Shown one piece after another: positions 7,101 through 11,719 of a DNA stretch of 29,025 nt. Numbering within the stretch: the first letter of the stretch is position 1; the number at the start of each line of letters is the position of its first letter. Source of the stretch: Oscillospiraceae bacterium (GTDB taxonomy: Bacteria; Bacillota; Clostridia; Oscillospirales; Oscillospiraceae); NCBI GenBank assembly GCA_029009035.1, contig JAQXJQ010000069.1:1-29025 (forward strand). Direction: 5' to 3'. The position numbers and the translations under genes were made by a program. A model generated the notes under the pieces. The model was given only the letters and a program-made list of their open reading frames with translations. It had not been told where the DNA came from and ran no database searches.

Positions 7101-7490
7101 CTCTGGCAAACTTTGCTTGACTTCCTGTCTTCCATACTCGGTAAAGTTCTTTCCCTTGTCAGCGATCTTCTGGGCTTCTTTTTCGATTTCCTTTCTGATA
7201 CCGTTGTCTCCGGCGTTCGCAGCTTTTTTGATTCGGTGATGTCTGTCAGTATCATTGAGTTCTTCCAGCGGGAGGAGCCGATCCTGGATGAGAACGGTGA
7301 GCCTGTCCTGGATGAGAACGGTGAGCCAAAGACAATTATAGCTACTGCATTACCCTCCGGAGTGGCTGCTATCTTTGCTTTCTTCAGTGGGCTGTTTCTG
7401 ATCCTGCCGGCTGAGATCCGCTTTGTATTTGTTTTTGGCCTGGTCGTAACTCTTTTCTTTGCTGTTGTCAATAAACTGCTCGGTTCATAG
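4134..7490 (+). CDS. Filamentous phage adsorption protein (pIII-like), 1118 aa, LamG-like domain
   Basis: The GTG at 4134 follows a GGTGGTGATTTT site resembling those of the next genes and gives a clear signal peptide (MYKRIITCFLSLAIVFTLCS to AFAS). Next come a globular region, an Asn/Tyr/Thr-rich stretch (about residues 265-385), a concanavalin/LamG-like domain (about 430-608: LRFLYHFDGNTEDSSYWS, then TFNGALYLD and a later CKLDEMRLTKAA), a Ser/Thr-rich domain (about 642-825), a Gly/Ser linker (DSPGSGSGSGADD), amphipathic helices and two hydrophobic C-terminal spans (about 1070-1116). In filamentous phages the minor tip protein has this plan: secreted N-terminal receptor-binding domains and a C-terminal anchor. 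The LamG-like domain suggests binding to a surface glycan or pilus. A 24-bp tandem repeat encodes ILDENGEPVLDENGEP just before the anchor. Codon use shifts between domains, pointing to domain exchange. It is far larger than Ff pIII (about 400 aa). Confidence 0.75.
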   Translation: MYKRIITCFLSLAIVFTLCSPLVAFASSGGVSSSNKYSSPTGGSLLLDTASVVAWQEWFNINKTPILSDLGSAFTGNALFSCFDAAMRRSGVGLCKTTDVLHSCAFNWNLGFYEDLISNHLLSISSSFKSTYFKPVVDFDAQLDVIRLKDSYSGLWLVNSSGHFPYYRPSDSGSGTTPAIERVGKWNLAANYTTSTELWHVVSNYELNEYREMWLDVYPACRIAETSNFYWLTVNSGGRALVLCDKYGYPYYLPKDKKTAVTTPQNYYQDTTNQYVDNTTNNFYDYETNEYNQYDNSTNVNVYDGGAALVGSPIDVNNGIINVGGELQYIDNLTYDASTQTYYVDAHDEYTYDTTNNYYTTNNYSYFVQYHIDYTSITYIGQTAEYDKRYELYYQLPDGRSSADLTAEDLEQLSTVFADVVPYTRSADNADLRFLYHFDGNTEDSSYWSYCTSFDWASGASLTYMDEGTFNGALYLDETEHEFTISLPGNDLGSDFTFQFRYYQSHTVSAQLDSYIKFGDETLFQLDGAKYYNGSGMAICSTSIGNWNEICLMKKDSVLYYFINGVAYGSVSDNVYHSPTITFHFGSSQQTYCKLDEMRLTKAAIYTPGVNYTPSAVPYDTNLSLVLPDSRVPLADEVMVLHRSENNMLTPLGLDDWTVPNAVSSLSAFNLNSNNASSYSPGFGLYPISSVPSFNSVSTSFPACNFGRIEFCKFSVPLASYWLEGNISLFLPTSTKDFFDASKTYCFSVLLSDGSFSYCTFTPVDGKSVSLLSTVNSSVISFKSSNVSKCVFSANPITGQSGTSSSPLLFGISVCSSADCDVVYMEIVEGDKPDFSVTYESAFYDPEEMKESPVLAVRTNRPITGYQIGGVRPSYPEKGLVYAMVENSRILSLQQYTGYAWEEVDGRIWTGERWIPYSSFDVFTLQDFYDIIGGSGEDYEYIYTESGFWSWLQKAWGNMMAKLDSIIAALGGDSPGSGSGSGADDSTSSLWQTLLDFLSSILGKVLSLVSDLLGFFFDFLSDTVVSGVRSFFDSVMSVSIIEFFQREEPILDENGEPVLDENGEPKTIIATALPSGVAAIFAFFSGLFLILPAEIRFVFVFGLVVTLFFAVVNKLLGS

Positions 7491-7503
7491 GAGGTGTTCC
7501 CGG

Positions 7504-7644
7504 ATGTTTGATGTTCTTGCACTTCTCTTTTCCTGGCTGCCTTCTCCTTTGGCTGAGTTAGTTTTTGGCGCTTTCTGCCTGCTCCTCGTATTTATCCTGA
7601 TCAAGATCATTGGTTGGATCCTGGATCTGATTCCTTTCTTCTGA
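7504..7644 (+). CDS. 46-aa phage membrane protein (minor coat candidate)
   Basis: The ATG at 7504 comes 13 bp after the adsorption gene, with GGAGGTG as RBS. The product MFDVLALLFSWLPSPLAELV continues into a long hydrophobic helix ending ILDLIPFF. It has two hydrophobic segments and almost no charge. In filamentous phages proteins of this size and nature (pVI, pVII, pIX-like) cap the virion ends. No family can be named from the sequence. Confidence 0.65.
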   Translation: MFDVLALLFSWLPSPLAELVFGAFCLLLVFILIKIIGWILDLIPFF

Positions 7645-7654
7645 GGTGATTTCT

Positions 7655-7897
7655 ATGGTTCTGATTGAGATCTGGCAAGGCATTTTAGTACCTGCCTGGG
7701 GTTTCTTTACGGAGACGCCTGTACCCGGATTTGAGTCTGTAACATTTGCAGATCTATTGATTGCTATCATGCTTATCAATGTTGCTCTTGTTATATTACG
7801 CAGCGTCTTTGGTTTTGGCCATGACGGCACCTCTTCCAGATCTGGCACTCCCCGTAATCCAAAAATCTCCGATGAAAGAAAGGGTGATGAGCTTTGA
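7655..7897 (+). CDS. 80-aa phage membrane protein
   Basis: The ATG at 7655 is preceded by GAGGTG; the GTG at 7646 is part of that RBS and is less likely as start. The product has an N-terminal amphipathic part (VLIEIWQGILVPAWGFF), one membrane span (ADLLIAIMLINVALVILRSVFGF) and a polar basic tail (SSRSGTPRNPKISDERKGDEL). It sits within the block of small virion genes, 10 bp after its predecessor, and its stop overlaps the TTG start of the next gene. Likely a minor virion or assembly protein; exact role unknown. Confidence 0.65.
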   Translation: MVLIEIWQGILVPAWGFFTETPVPGFESVTFADLLIAIMLINVALVILRSVFGFGHDGTSSRSGTPRNPKISDERKGDEL

Positions 7898-8289
7898 GAC
7901 ATTTCTTCGCTTTAGCAGCTGCGTTCCTCTTTTGCTGCTTCCTGACCTTTCCTGCTTCTGCTTCTGATGTCCAGGATCCTGCTCAGGATGATTATTCTCC
8001 CGTTGTTCTGACTGCTGATTCTTCAGCTGATCCTCTTAGTGTTCCGGGCGATGTCGTTTCCGTAGATGACCGGTCCACTTACATTGAAGCTTTGGAAGTC
8101 ATCCTCGGCCCTTATAATCCCCGCACTATGACTGTAACTTCCTATCTCCCGGATGGGACAGTTGTTACCAGTGAGACTCCCATCTCCGGCCTTGCCGGTT
8201 TGGATGTTTCCTGGATCGCCGGCTGTTTTCTTCTTTCAGTGCTTCTGATCGGTATCATTAAGCTTGTTGGGGTGGTGATCCGCAATTGA
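7894..8289 (+). CDS. 131-aa secreted, membrane-anchored phage protein (TTG start)
   Basis: The TTG at 7894 overlaps the TGA of the previous gene (TTGA) and follows an AAAGGGTGATGA site, which suggests translational coupling. It encodes a signal peptide (MRHFFALAAAFLFCCFLTF ending ASAS), an acidic external domain of about 80 residues, and a C-terminal membrane span (WIAGCFLLSVLLIGIIKLVGVVIRN). The plan (exported domain plus C-terminal anchor with positive end) suits a minor coat protein that waits in the membrane before assembly. No named family recognised. Confidence 0.7.
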   Translation: MRHFFALAAAFLFCCFLTFPASASDVQDPAQDDYSPVVLTADSSADPLSVPGDVVSVDDRSTYIEALEVILGPYNPRTMTVTSYLPDGTVVTSETPISGLAGLDVSWIAGCFLLSVLLIGIIKLVGVVIRN

Positions 8290-8426
8290 GCGAGATGATT
8301 GATTTTACTGTTCAGCTTCTCTCTGCTGTTTCTGATTTCATTGCTTCTCCGCCTATTTTCTATCTTTTTGGTGTTATCCTTTTCCTGATCGTTTGTAAGG
8401 CTTTGAAGTCCCTGCTTTCCTGGTAG
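8286..8426 (+). CDS. 46-aa phage membrane protein (TTG start, overlapping)
   Basis: A second TTGA overlap: the TTG at 8286 uses the last bases of the previous gene. The frame gives MSEMIDFTVQLLSAVSDFI, a hydrophobic helix (IFYLFGVILFLIVCKALKSLL) and a TAG at 8424. An internal ATG at 8295 would give 43 aa. Small size, one span and a basic C-terminal end resemble tip proteins of filamentous virions. Function inferred from place only. Confidence 0.6.
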   Translation: MSEMIDFTVQLLSAVSDFIASPPIFYLFGVILFLIVCKALKSLLSW

Positions 8427-8474
8427 TTTACTACATCGTAAGATGAGTAAAAATATAATAATGGAGGTTATGTT

Positions 8475-8684
8475 ATGAATCCTACTGTTTTGGCTCTGTC
8501 TGCTGAGGCCGGTACCCGTGGTCTGACCGATATCCTCTCCGATGCCGGCGAGGTTGTCACTTCCGTGGTTGGTTGGGTTCCCAAGGTGGCGAACCTGGTC
8601 ATGGATACTCCCATCCTGCTGATCGGTTTCTCCATCTCCCTGGGCCTGCTGGCCATTAAGGTTTTCCAGCGTCTTCGCGGCTGA
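8475..8684 (+). CDS. Probable major coat protein (pVIII-like), 69 aa
   Basis: A strong GGAGG site 7 bases before the ATG. The product has an N-terminal part MNPTVLALSAEAGTRGLTDI, a short amphipathic middle (DILSDAGEVVTSVVGWVP), one membrane span (TPILLIGFSISLGLLAIKVF) and a basic C-terminal end QRLRG. Small acidic/amphipathic N-terminus, single span and positive C-terminus that would contact packaged DNA is the pattern of filamentous major coat proteins. Codons are more C-ending than in neighbouring small genes, consistent with high expression. A strong GC-rich hairpin follows, like the terminator after gene VIII of Ff phages. The ALSAEAG stretch could be a processing site, but a classical signal peptide is not evident. 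Confidence 0.65.
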   Translation: MNPTVLALSAEAGTRGLTDILSDAGEVVTSVVGWVPKVANLVMDTPILLIGFSISLGLLAIKVFQRLRG

Positions 8685-8690
8685 TCTACA

Positions 8691-8738
8691 TGCCCCTGCC
8701 CGCCGCCAACGGAGTGCGGCGGGTGGGGGCATTCCTCT
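8691..8738 (+). terminator. Strong terminator after the coat gene
   Basis: TGCCCCTGCCCGCCGC (8691-8706) pairs with GCGGCGGGTGGGGGCA (8716-8731), 14 of 16 pairs, 9-base loop, then TTCCTCTT. The placement repeats the Ff arrangement, which lets coat mRNA far exceed assembly mRNA. Confidence 0.75.
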
Positions 8739-8750
8739 TGAGGTGATCTT

Positions 8751-9458
8751 ATGCTGTATTTACTTATTGCTGCTTTTCTCCTTTATCGGTGGATCTTTCC
8801 GAAACCTTCCCCCAATATTCTCAATGTTTATTTTGGTGTTCCCGGCTCCGGTAAGACTACCTTTGCTGCCTATCTTGCTAAGCAGCATATGCGTGAGTCC
8901 AGGATCATTCGTTTTGCCCGTAAGCATTCCGGCAAACTTTCTTCCTGGCTCCTGAATGATACTTCCTTTTTCCGCCGTGCCGGTGCTGTCTATTCCAATG
9001 TTCCTATCACCGGCACTTATACTTTGGATCCTAAAACCGATATCGGTAATTACATGATCGAGAATGCAAAGGTCTTGATCGACGAGGCCGGTATTGAATA
9101 TAATAACCGTAACTTTAAGACCTTCCCGAAGGAAGCGATCTATTGGTATAAGTATCACCGGCATTATAAGTGCAGTGTTGATGTCTTTTCCCAGTCCTAT
9201 GAGGATATGGATGTTACGCTGCGTCGTTTGGCCCAGAACTATTTTGTGGTCAAAAAGTCCTTCTTCCCTTATTTTGTCGTCCGTAAGCGTATCCGGCGCA
9301 AGATCGGTATTGATGATATGACCCATCAGATCATGGATAAATTTTATTTTGGTATTCCTGTCCTTGATACCAAGTGGATATTCTGTCCGCCTCTCTGGAA
9401 GCTTTTTAACTCCTTCTCTCGGAAGGAGCTTCCGGCTAAAGATTGGAATATCTGGTAG
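8751..9458 (+). CDS. Zot/pI-family phage assembly ATPase
   Basis: A 235-aa protein with GAGGTGAT before the ATG. It begins with a membrane span (MLYLLIAAFLLYRWIF), then a P-loop GVPGSGKTT (residues 29-37) and a Walker B strand KVLIDEAG (107-114), followed by a Ser/Gln-type segment DVFSQSYEDMDVTLRRLAQN. This is the arrangement of the Zot/pI family (PF05707), inner-membrane ATPases that extrude filamentous virions. The N-terminal position of the span differs from Ff pI, where it follows the ATPase domain. It ends without a long C-terminal domain, which makes sense if no secretin partner exists. It is the hallmark gene of the element; the next feature downstream is an IS element whose left end starts 12 bp after the stop. 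Confidence 0.85.
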   Translation: MLYLLIAAFLLYRWIFPKPSPNILNVYFGVPGSGKTTFAAYLAKQHMRESRIIRFARKHSGKLSSWLLNDTSFFRRAGAVYSNVPITGTYTLDPKTDIGNYMIENAKVLIDEAGIEYNNRNFKTFPKEAIYWYKYHRHYKCSVDVFSQSYEDMDVTLRRLAQNYFVVKKSFFPYFVVRKRIRRKIGIDDMTHQIMDKFYFGIPVLDTKWIFCPPLWKLFNSFSRKELPAKDWNIW

Positions 9459-9517
9459 ATCTCCTTTGTGTAACACAATTTCCCGATCGCTGCCGTGTTC
9501 TGGATCTCAATTCTGTG

Positions 9518-10516
9518 TTACGCCGCAAAGTCTATGGGTGCTGCCCAGTTTAATATTTTACGGGGATAGTTGTTCATCCAGTCTTGGATCTCAGCTATCC
9601 TCTTTTTTGTTATTTTTGTGAAGTCTGTTCCTTTGGGGAAGAACCGGCGTATCATTCTGTTGTGGTTCTCGTTGGATCCTTTCTCCCAGGCTGCATAGCT
9701 GTGGCAGTAATAGATATCAAAGCGCTTTCCTCCTCGGATCGACTCAATCAATTTGTCATGTTCCATGAATTCCATCCCGTTGTCTGTTGTGATAGATTTA
9801 AACCGTTCTTTGAAGTCCGGGTATTTGTGCTCCAATTTATTAAACACTTCTCTGATCGTGGCTGCTTTTCGGTTCGGCAGCTTGAAGATCAGTTCATATC
9901 TGCTGGCTCGCTCTGTAAGGGTTAACAGTACCGGCTTCGTTTCTGCTTTACCTATGATCAGATCCATCTCCCAGTGTCCCAGCTCTTCCCGGTTGTTGAT
10001 CCATTCCGGCCGGTCTGTGATGCTGGGCAGCTGTGCATGTACGATCCTCTTTATTGGCTTATAACTCTGTTTCTTTTTCTTTGATTTGATCCATAGTGCC
10101 TTATTCGTTAAGTGTAGGAAGACGCCTTTGTCTATGTAGCTGTACAGAGTGGTTGCACATACTGTTGTTTGATAGCCGGCTCTCTGAGCCGCTGCCAGAG
10201 CTGCTGCAGGTGAATATCTATCATTCAGGATCTTCTTCTCCAGGAAGTTTGCATAGTCGTGATCATTGCCGATCTTCAACGGCCTGCCCTTTGCGGTCTG
10301 GTTGTACTTGTGGATCTGCTGGGCCTTGTCCGCCGAATATCTCTCCTCGTAGTCGTAGTTCACATTATGCATATAGGCTCCTCGTTTTAGCTCGTTGTAG
10401 ATGGTTTGCCGGCTGAAGCCCAGCTGCTTGGCAATCTGAGCGACTGGGATCCTGGCTTTTCTGAGTGCTTCAAGCTGTAAACGCTCATCCCTTGTCATGT
10501 AGTGCTGTTTGTCCAT
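9518..10516 (-). CDS. IS30-family DDE transposase
   Basis: The product (332 aa from the ATG at 10516; an in-frame ATG at 10531 exists but has no room for an RBS) starts MDKQHYMTRDERLQLEALRK, then a helix-turn-helix (IPVAQIAKQLGFSRQTIYNE), and a DDE catalytic core: HWEMDLIIG (first Asp), ITTDNGMEF (second Asp) and the IS30 signature with the Glu in AAWEKGSNENHNRMIRRFFP. All three catalytic residues are present and the frame is intact. Such enzymes cut and paste DNA bounded by short inverted repeats. IS30-type transposases are reported as integration enzymes of some filamentous phages, so this may serve the whole prophage or only its own IS. It is antisense to the phage structural genes. Confidence 0.9.
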   Translation of the reverse strand: MDKQHYMTRDERLQLEALRKARIPVAQIAKQLGFSRQTIYNELKRGAYMHNVNYDYEERYSADKAQQIHKYNQTAKGRPLKIGNDHDYANFLEKKILNDRYSPAAALAAAQRAGYQTTVCATTLYSYIDKGVFLHLTNKALWIKSKKKKQSYKPIKRIVHAQLPSITDRPEWINNREELGHWEMDLIIGKAETKPVLLTLTERASRYELIFKLPNRKAATIREVFNKLEHKYPDFKERFKSITTDNGMEFMEHDKLIESIRGGKRFDIYYCHSYAAWEKGSNENHNRMIRRFFPKGTDFTKITKKRIAEIQDWMNNYPRKILNWAAPIDFAA

Positions 10517-10544
10517 TCTATCCCATCCCATCCTGATCTAATCG

Positions 10545-10576
10545 GAACCGCCCATAGCCGGAGCCATGGGCGGTTC
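10545..10576. other. Perfect 11-bp hairpin upstream of the transposase
   Basis: GAACCGCCCAT and ATGGGCGGTTC with a 10-base loop. It lies between the outer repeat and the transposase start; it may shield the gene from outside transcription, as in many IS elements. Confidence 0.6.
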
Positions 10577-10639
10577 TATTGTAACACATCTTTTGTTGTC
10601 GGTGCTCTGGATCCGGCTCGCTGCAGAGGCGTCATTGTG

Positions 10640-10954
10640 TTACGCTTCGTAGTTTGGCCACTCATCTAAGGCCCGACCGATCGCATAATCAAGATCCTGG
10701 AATTTCCTTTCCAAGTTGCTTAGCTGGTTTAGCATCCTGGCATATCGGCTGCTGGCTTCGGCCATTTCCTGCTTTTTTGCGTTAATCTTCTTCTCTATTT
10801 CCTTCAGCTGTTTCTCTTTCTCTGGCAGCTCCCACATGCAGCGGGTTACCAGAGCTTCAAACTTCGCGGTGAAGGTTTCGCCGGCCTGGGCTTCGATCAT
10901 CTCGATCATGGTATCGCTGAAGCGCATAGAGCGGATGTTACTTTTTGCTGCCAT
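10640..10954 (-). CDS. Ribbon-helix-helix-like protein with coiled-coil tail
   Basis: Start chosen at the ATG at 10954 (MAAKSNIRSMRFSDTMIEMI) because of the AGGGGG site 9 bases upstream; an upstream in-frame start lacks one. The 104-aa product has an N-terminal segment RSMRFSDTMIEMIEAQAG that resembles the beta-strand and first helix of ribbon-helix-helix DNA-binding proteins, then a long heptad-like charged helix (ELPEKEKQLKEIEKKINAKKQ and NQLSNLERKFQDL). It could be a phage or plasmid-type repressor or copy-control protein. Its last four bases overlap the IS inverted repeat, so the insertion may have reshaped its C-terminus. It follows a 66-aa gene by only two bases. Confidence 0.6.
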   Translation of the reverse strand: MAAKSNIRSMRFSDTMIEMIEAQAGETFTAKFEALVTRCMWELPEKEKQLKEIEKKINAKKQEMAEASSRYARMLNQLSNLERKFQDLDYAIGRALDEWPNYEA

Positions 10955-10956
10955 GA

Positions 10957-11157
10957 TTATTCCCCCTCTATTTCTTTGAGTGCTTGGGAGAATGCCCATA
11001 GTCTTTGCCCTCGTTCATGGTGGTTGTAGCACATTTCATCTGCCAGATTTAAGCAGAAGCCTACAATCCAATTGCTTGTATCAGTGTTTGAGTTTAAGAT
11101 ACTTATGAGTTGTTTTCTGTATTCTGTTTTGACTTCTTGGAGTTCTTTCCTTGTCAT
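10957..11157 (-). CDS. 66-aa conserved-looking small protein of unknown function
   Basis: The ATG at 11157 has a GGGAGA site. The product MTRKELQEVKTEYRKQLISI continues into a helical, Cys-containing body (IVGFCLNLADEMCYNHHERG) with no signal peptide or membrane span. It forms a tight two-gene unit with the ribbon-helix-helix-like gene, on the strand opposite to the virion genes. No family recognised; a lysogeny or copy-number role is a guess from the context. Confidence 0.55.
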   Translation of the reverse strand: MTRKELQEVKTEYRKQLISILNSNTDTSNWIVGFCLNLADEMCYNHHERGQRLWAFSQALKEIEGE

Positions 11158-11190
11158 AGTTCGTATCTCCCATAGTGAAGTGTGGTGTGG

Positions 11191-11290
11191 AGCACAGCTC
11201 GCTGCGAGCTGTGCTTACTTACCATACGCAAGCAAAACGGCCCCTGTCATAGGGGACCGTGGAATAAATCCAGTGCGCACACTGGTTTTA
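11191..11290. other. Hairpin-rich phage intergenic region, candidate origin/packaging signal
   Basis: Within 100 bp are a perfect 11-bp stem with a 3-base loop (AGCACAGCTCG/CGAGCTGTGCT, 11191-11215), a bulged CGGCCCCT/AGGGGACCG stem (11238-11259), and a perfect 6-bp stem CCAGTG/CACTGG (11270-11285). In the circular phage this region lies directly before the replication genes. Filamentous phages place their origins and the packaging hairpin in just such a multi-hairpin intergenic region. Assignment of individual hairpins is not possible by reading. Confidence 0.55.
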
Positions 11291-11298
11291 TGCCGCGA

Positions 11299-11326
11299 AA
11301 GCCCCTTGACTGGGGCCTTTTTTCTT
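11299..11326 (+). terminator. Intrinsic terminator in the phage intergenic region
   Basis: GCCCC (11301-11305) and GGGGC (11312-11316) extended by flanking A/T pairs, followed by CTTTTTTCTT. It reads on the + strand, i.e. it would end transcripts of the main phage direction. Confidence 0.7.
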
Positions 11327-11412
11327 GCTATTCGTATTACATCAACTGACGCCGGGCGTCATCCTGGGAGATCTCTTTGTGTTACGGTGTCAAAATTCTT
11401 GTTGACATTTGC

Positions 11413-11428
11413 CCCCGGACAAAAAGCG
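11413..11428. repeat. Right attachment core (attR)
   Basis: CCCCGGACAAAAAGCG, identical to 2397-2412. On the minus strand its CTTTTTG is the T-tract of the hairpin at 11429-11463. Confidence 0.75.
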
Positions 11429-11464
11429 CCCCCGGCCGCGGGCCCGTCATCCGCAGCCGGGGGC
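11416..11464 (-). terminator. Terminator of the etf operon, holding the phage attachment core
   Basis: On the minus strand CCCCCGGC/GCCGGGGG arms (11456-11463 and 11429-11436, plus an outer G-C pair) enclose a GC-rich loop and are followed by GCTTTTTGTCC. It lies downstream of etfA, the last gene of the lactate operon. The prophage border falls in its T-tract. Confidence 0.6.
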
Positions 11465-11507
11465 AAAAATTTCACCTGTCAAATCAGAGCGTTCCGTGCT
11501 CTGCCCG

Positions 11508-11532
11508 GGCCGCGGGTCCGTCGCCCGCGGCC
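11508..11532. repeat. Second GC-rich palindrome, related to the attR hairpin
   Basis: GGCCGCGGG/CCCGCGGCC with a 7-base loop, then GGAGGAAAAAGG. Sequence and layout resemble 11431-11470 (CCGGCCGCGGG, CCGTC, a closing arm, then an A-run). The rest of the stretch 11465-11719 has no gene; it is GC-rich non-coding sequence with smaller inverted repeats. Confidence 0.5.
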
Positions 11533-11719
11533 GGAGGAAAAAGGGTATTTGCAACACCGTCCGACAGCCCTGAGGGCCCGTCTTGACCGGGGCGGCTCCG
11601 CCGCGCCCGGCTTTTGGAACGGCCGGTCCCGTCCGCGGCGGCAGATCTCCCGGGGGGACAGGGGGAGCTTGCGCCCCGGCCTGTAAGAGGCCCGCCGCTT
11701 TGTCCGGAAGCCGCCGGTC

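Larger units (their letters stand above)
9470..10643 (-). mobile_element. IS30-family insertion element, about 1.17 kb
   Basis: Perfect 10-bp outer inverted repeats GTAACACAAT (9470-9479) and ATTGTGTTAC (10634-10643) enclose one transposase gene. Inner copies of the same motif (TGTGTTAC at 9514-9521, GTAACACA at 10581-10588) lie close to each end. Size fits IS30 elements (1.0-1.2 kb). No clear target duplication is visible beside the outer repeats, so the true ends are uncertain. Confidence 0.6.
2397..11428. mobile_element. Integrated filamentous phage (inovirus-like prophage), about 9.0 kb
   Basis: Between two copies of CCCCGGACAAAAAGCG the base composition and codon use change sharply (T-ending codons, low GC) against the GC-rich flanks. 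The gene order is typical of a filamentous phage: small ssDNA-binding-like gene, rolling-circle rep, large secreted adsorption gene, a run of very small membrane-protein genes, coat-like gene, terminator, Zot/pI ATPase. No tail, head, portal, lysis or secretin gene is present. Absence of a secretin (pIV) fits a host without an outer membrane. The right third carries an IS30-type transposase, two small genes on the other strand and a hairpin-rich non-coding region. All core genes look open, so the prophage may be functional. Which enzyme integrated it is not settled (see findings). Confidence 0.85.

Noticed and set aside
4134..7490. Diversity-generating retroelement target in the adsorption gene
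   Set aside because: No reverse transcriptase gene and no template repeat were found anywhere in the window.
8454..8459. Perfect TATAAT just upstream of the coat gene
   Set aside because: Transcription would begin in or after the RBS at 8463-8467, and no -35 box is correctly spaced.
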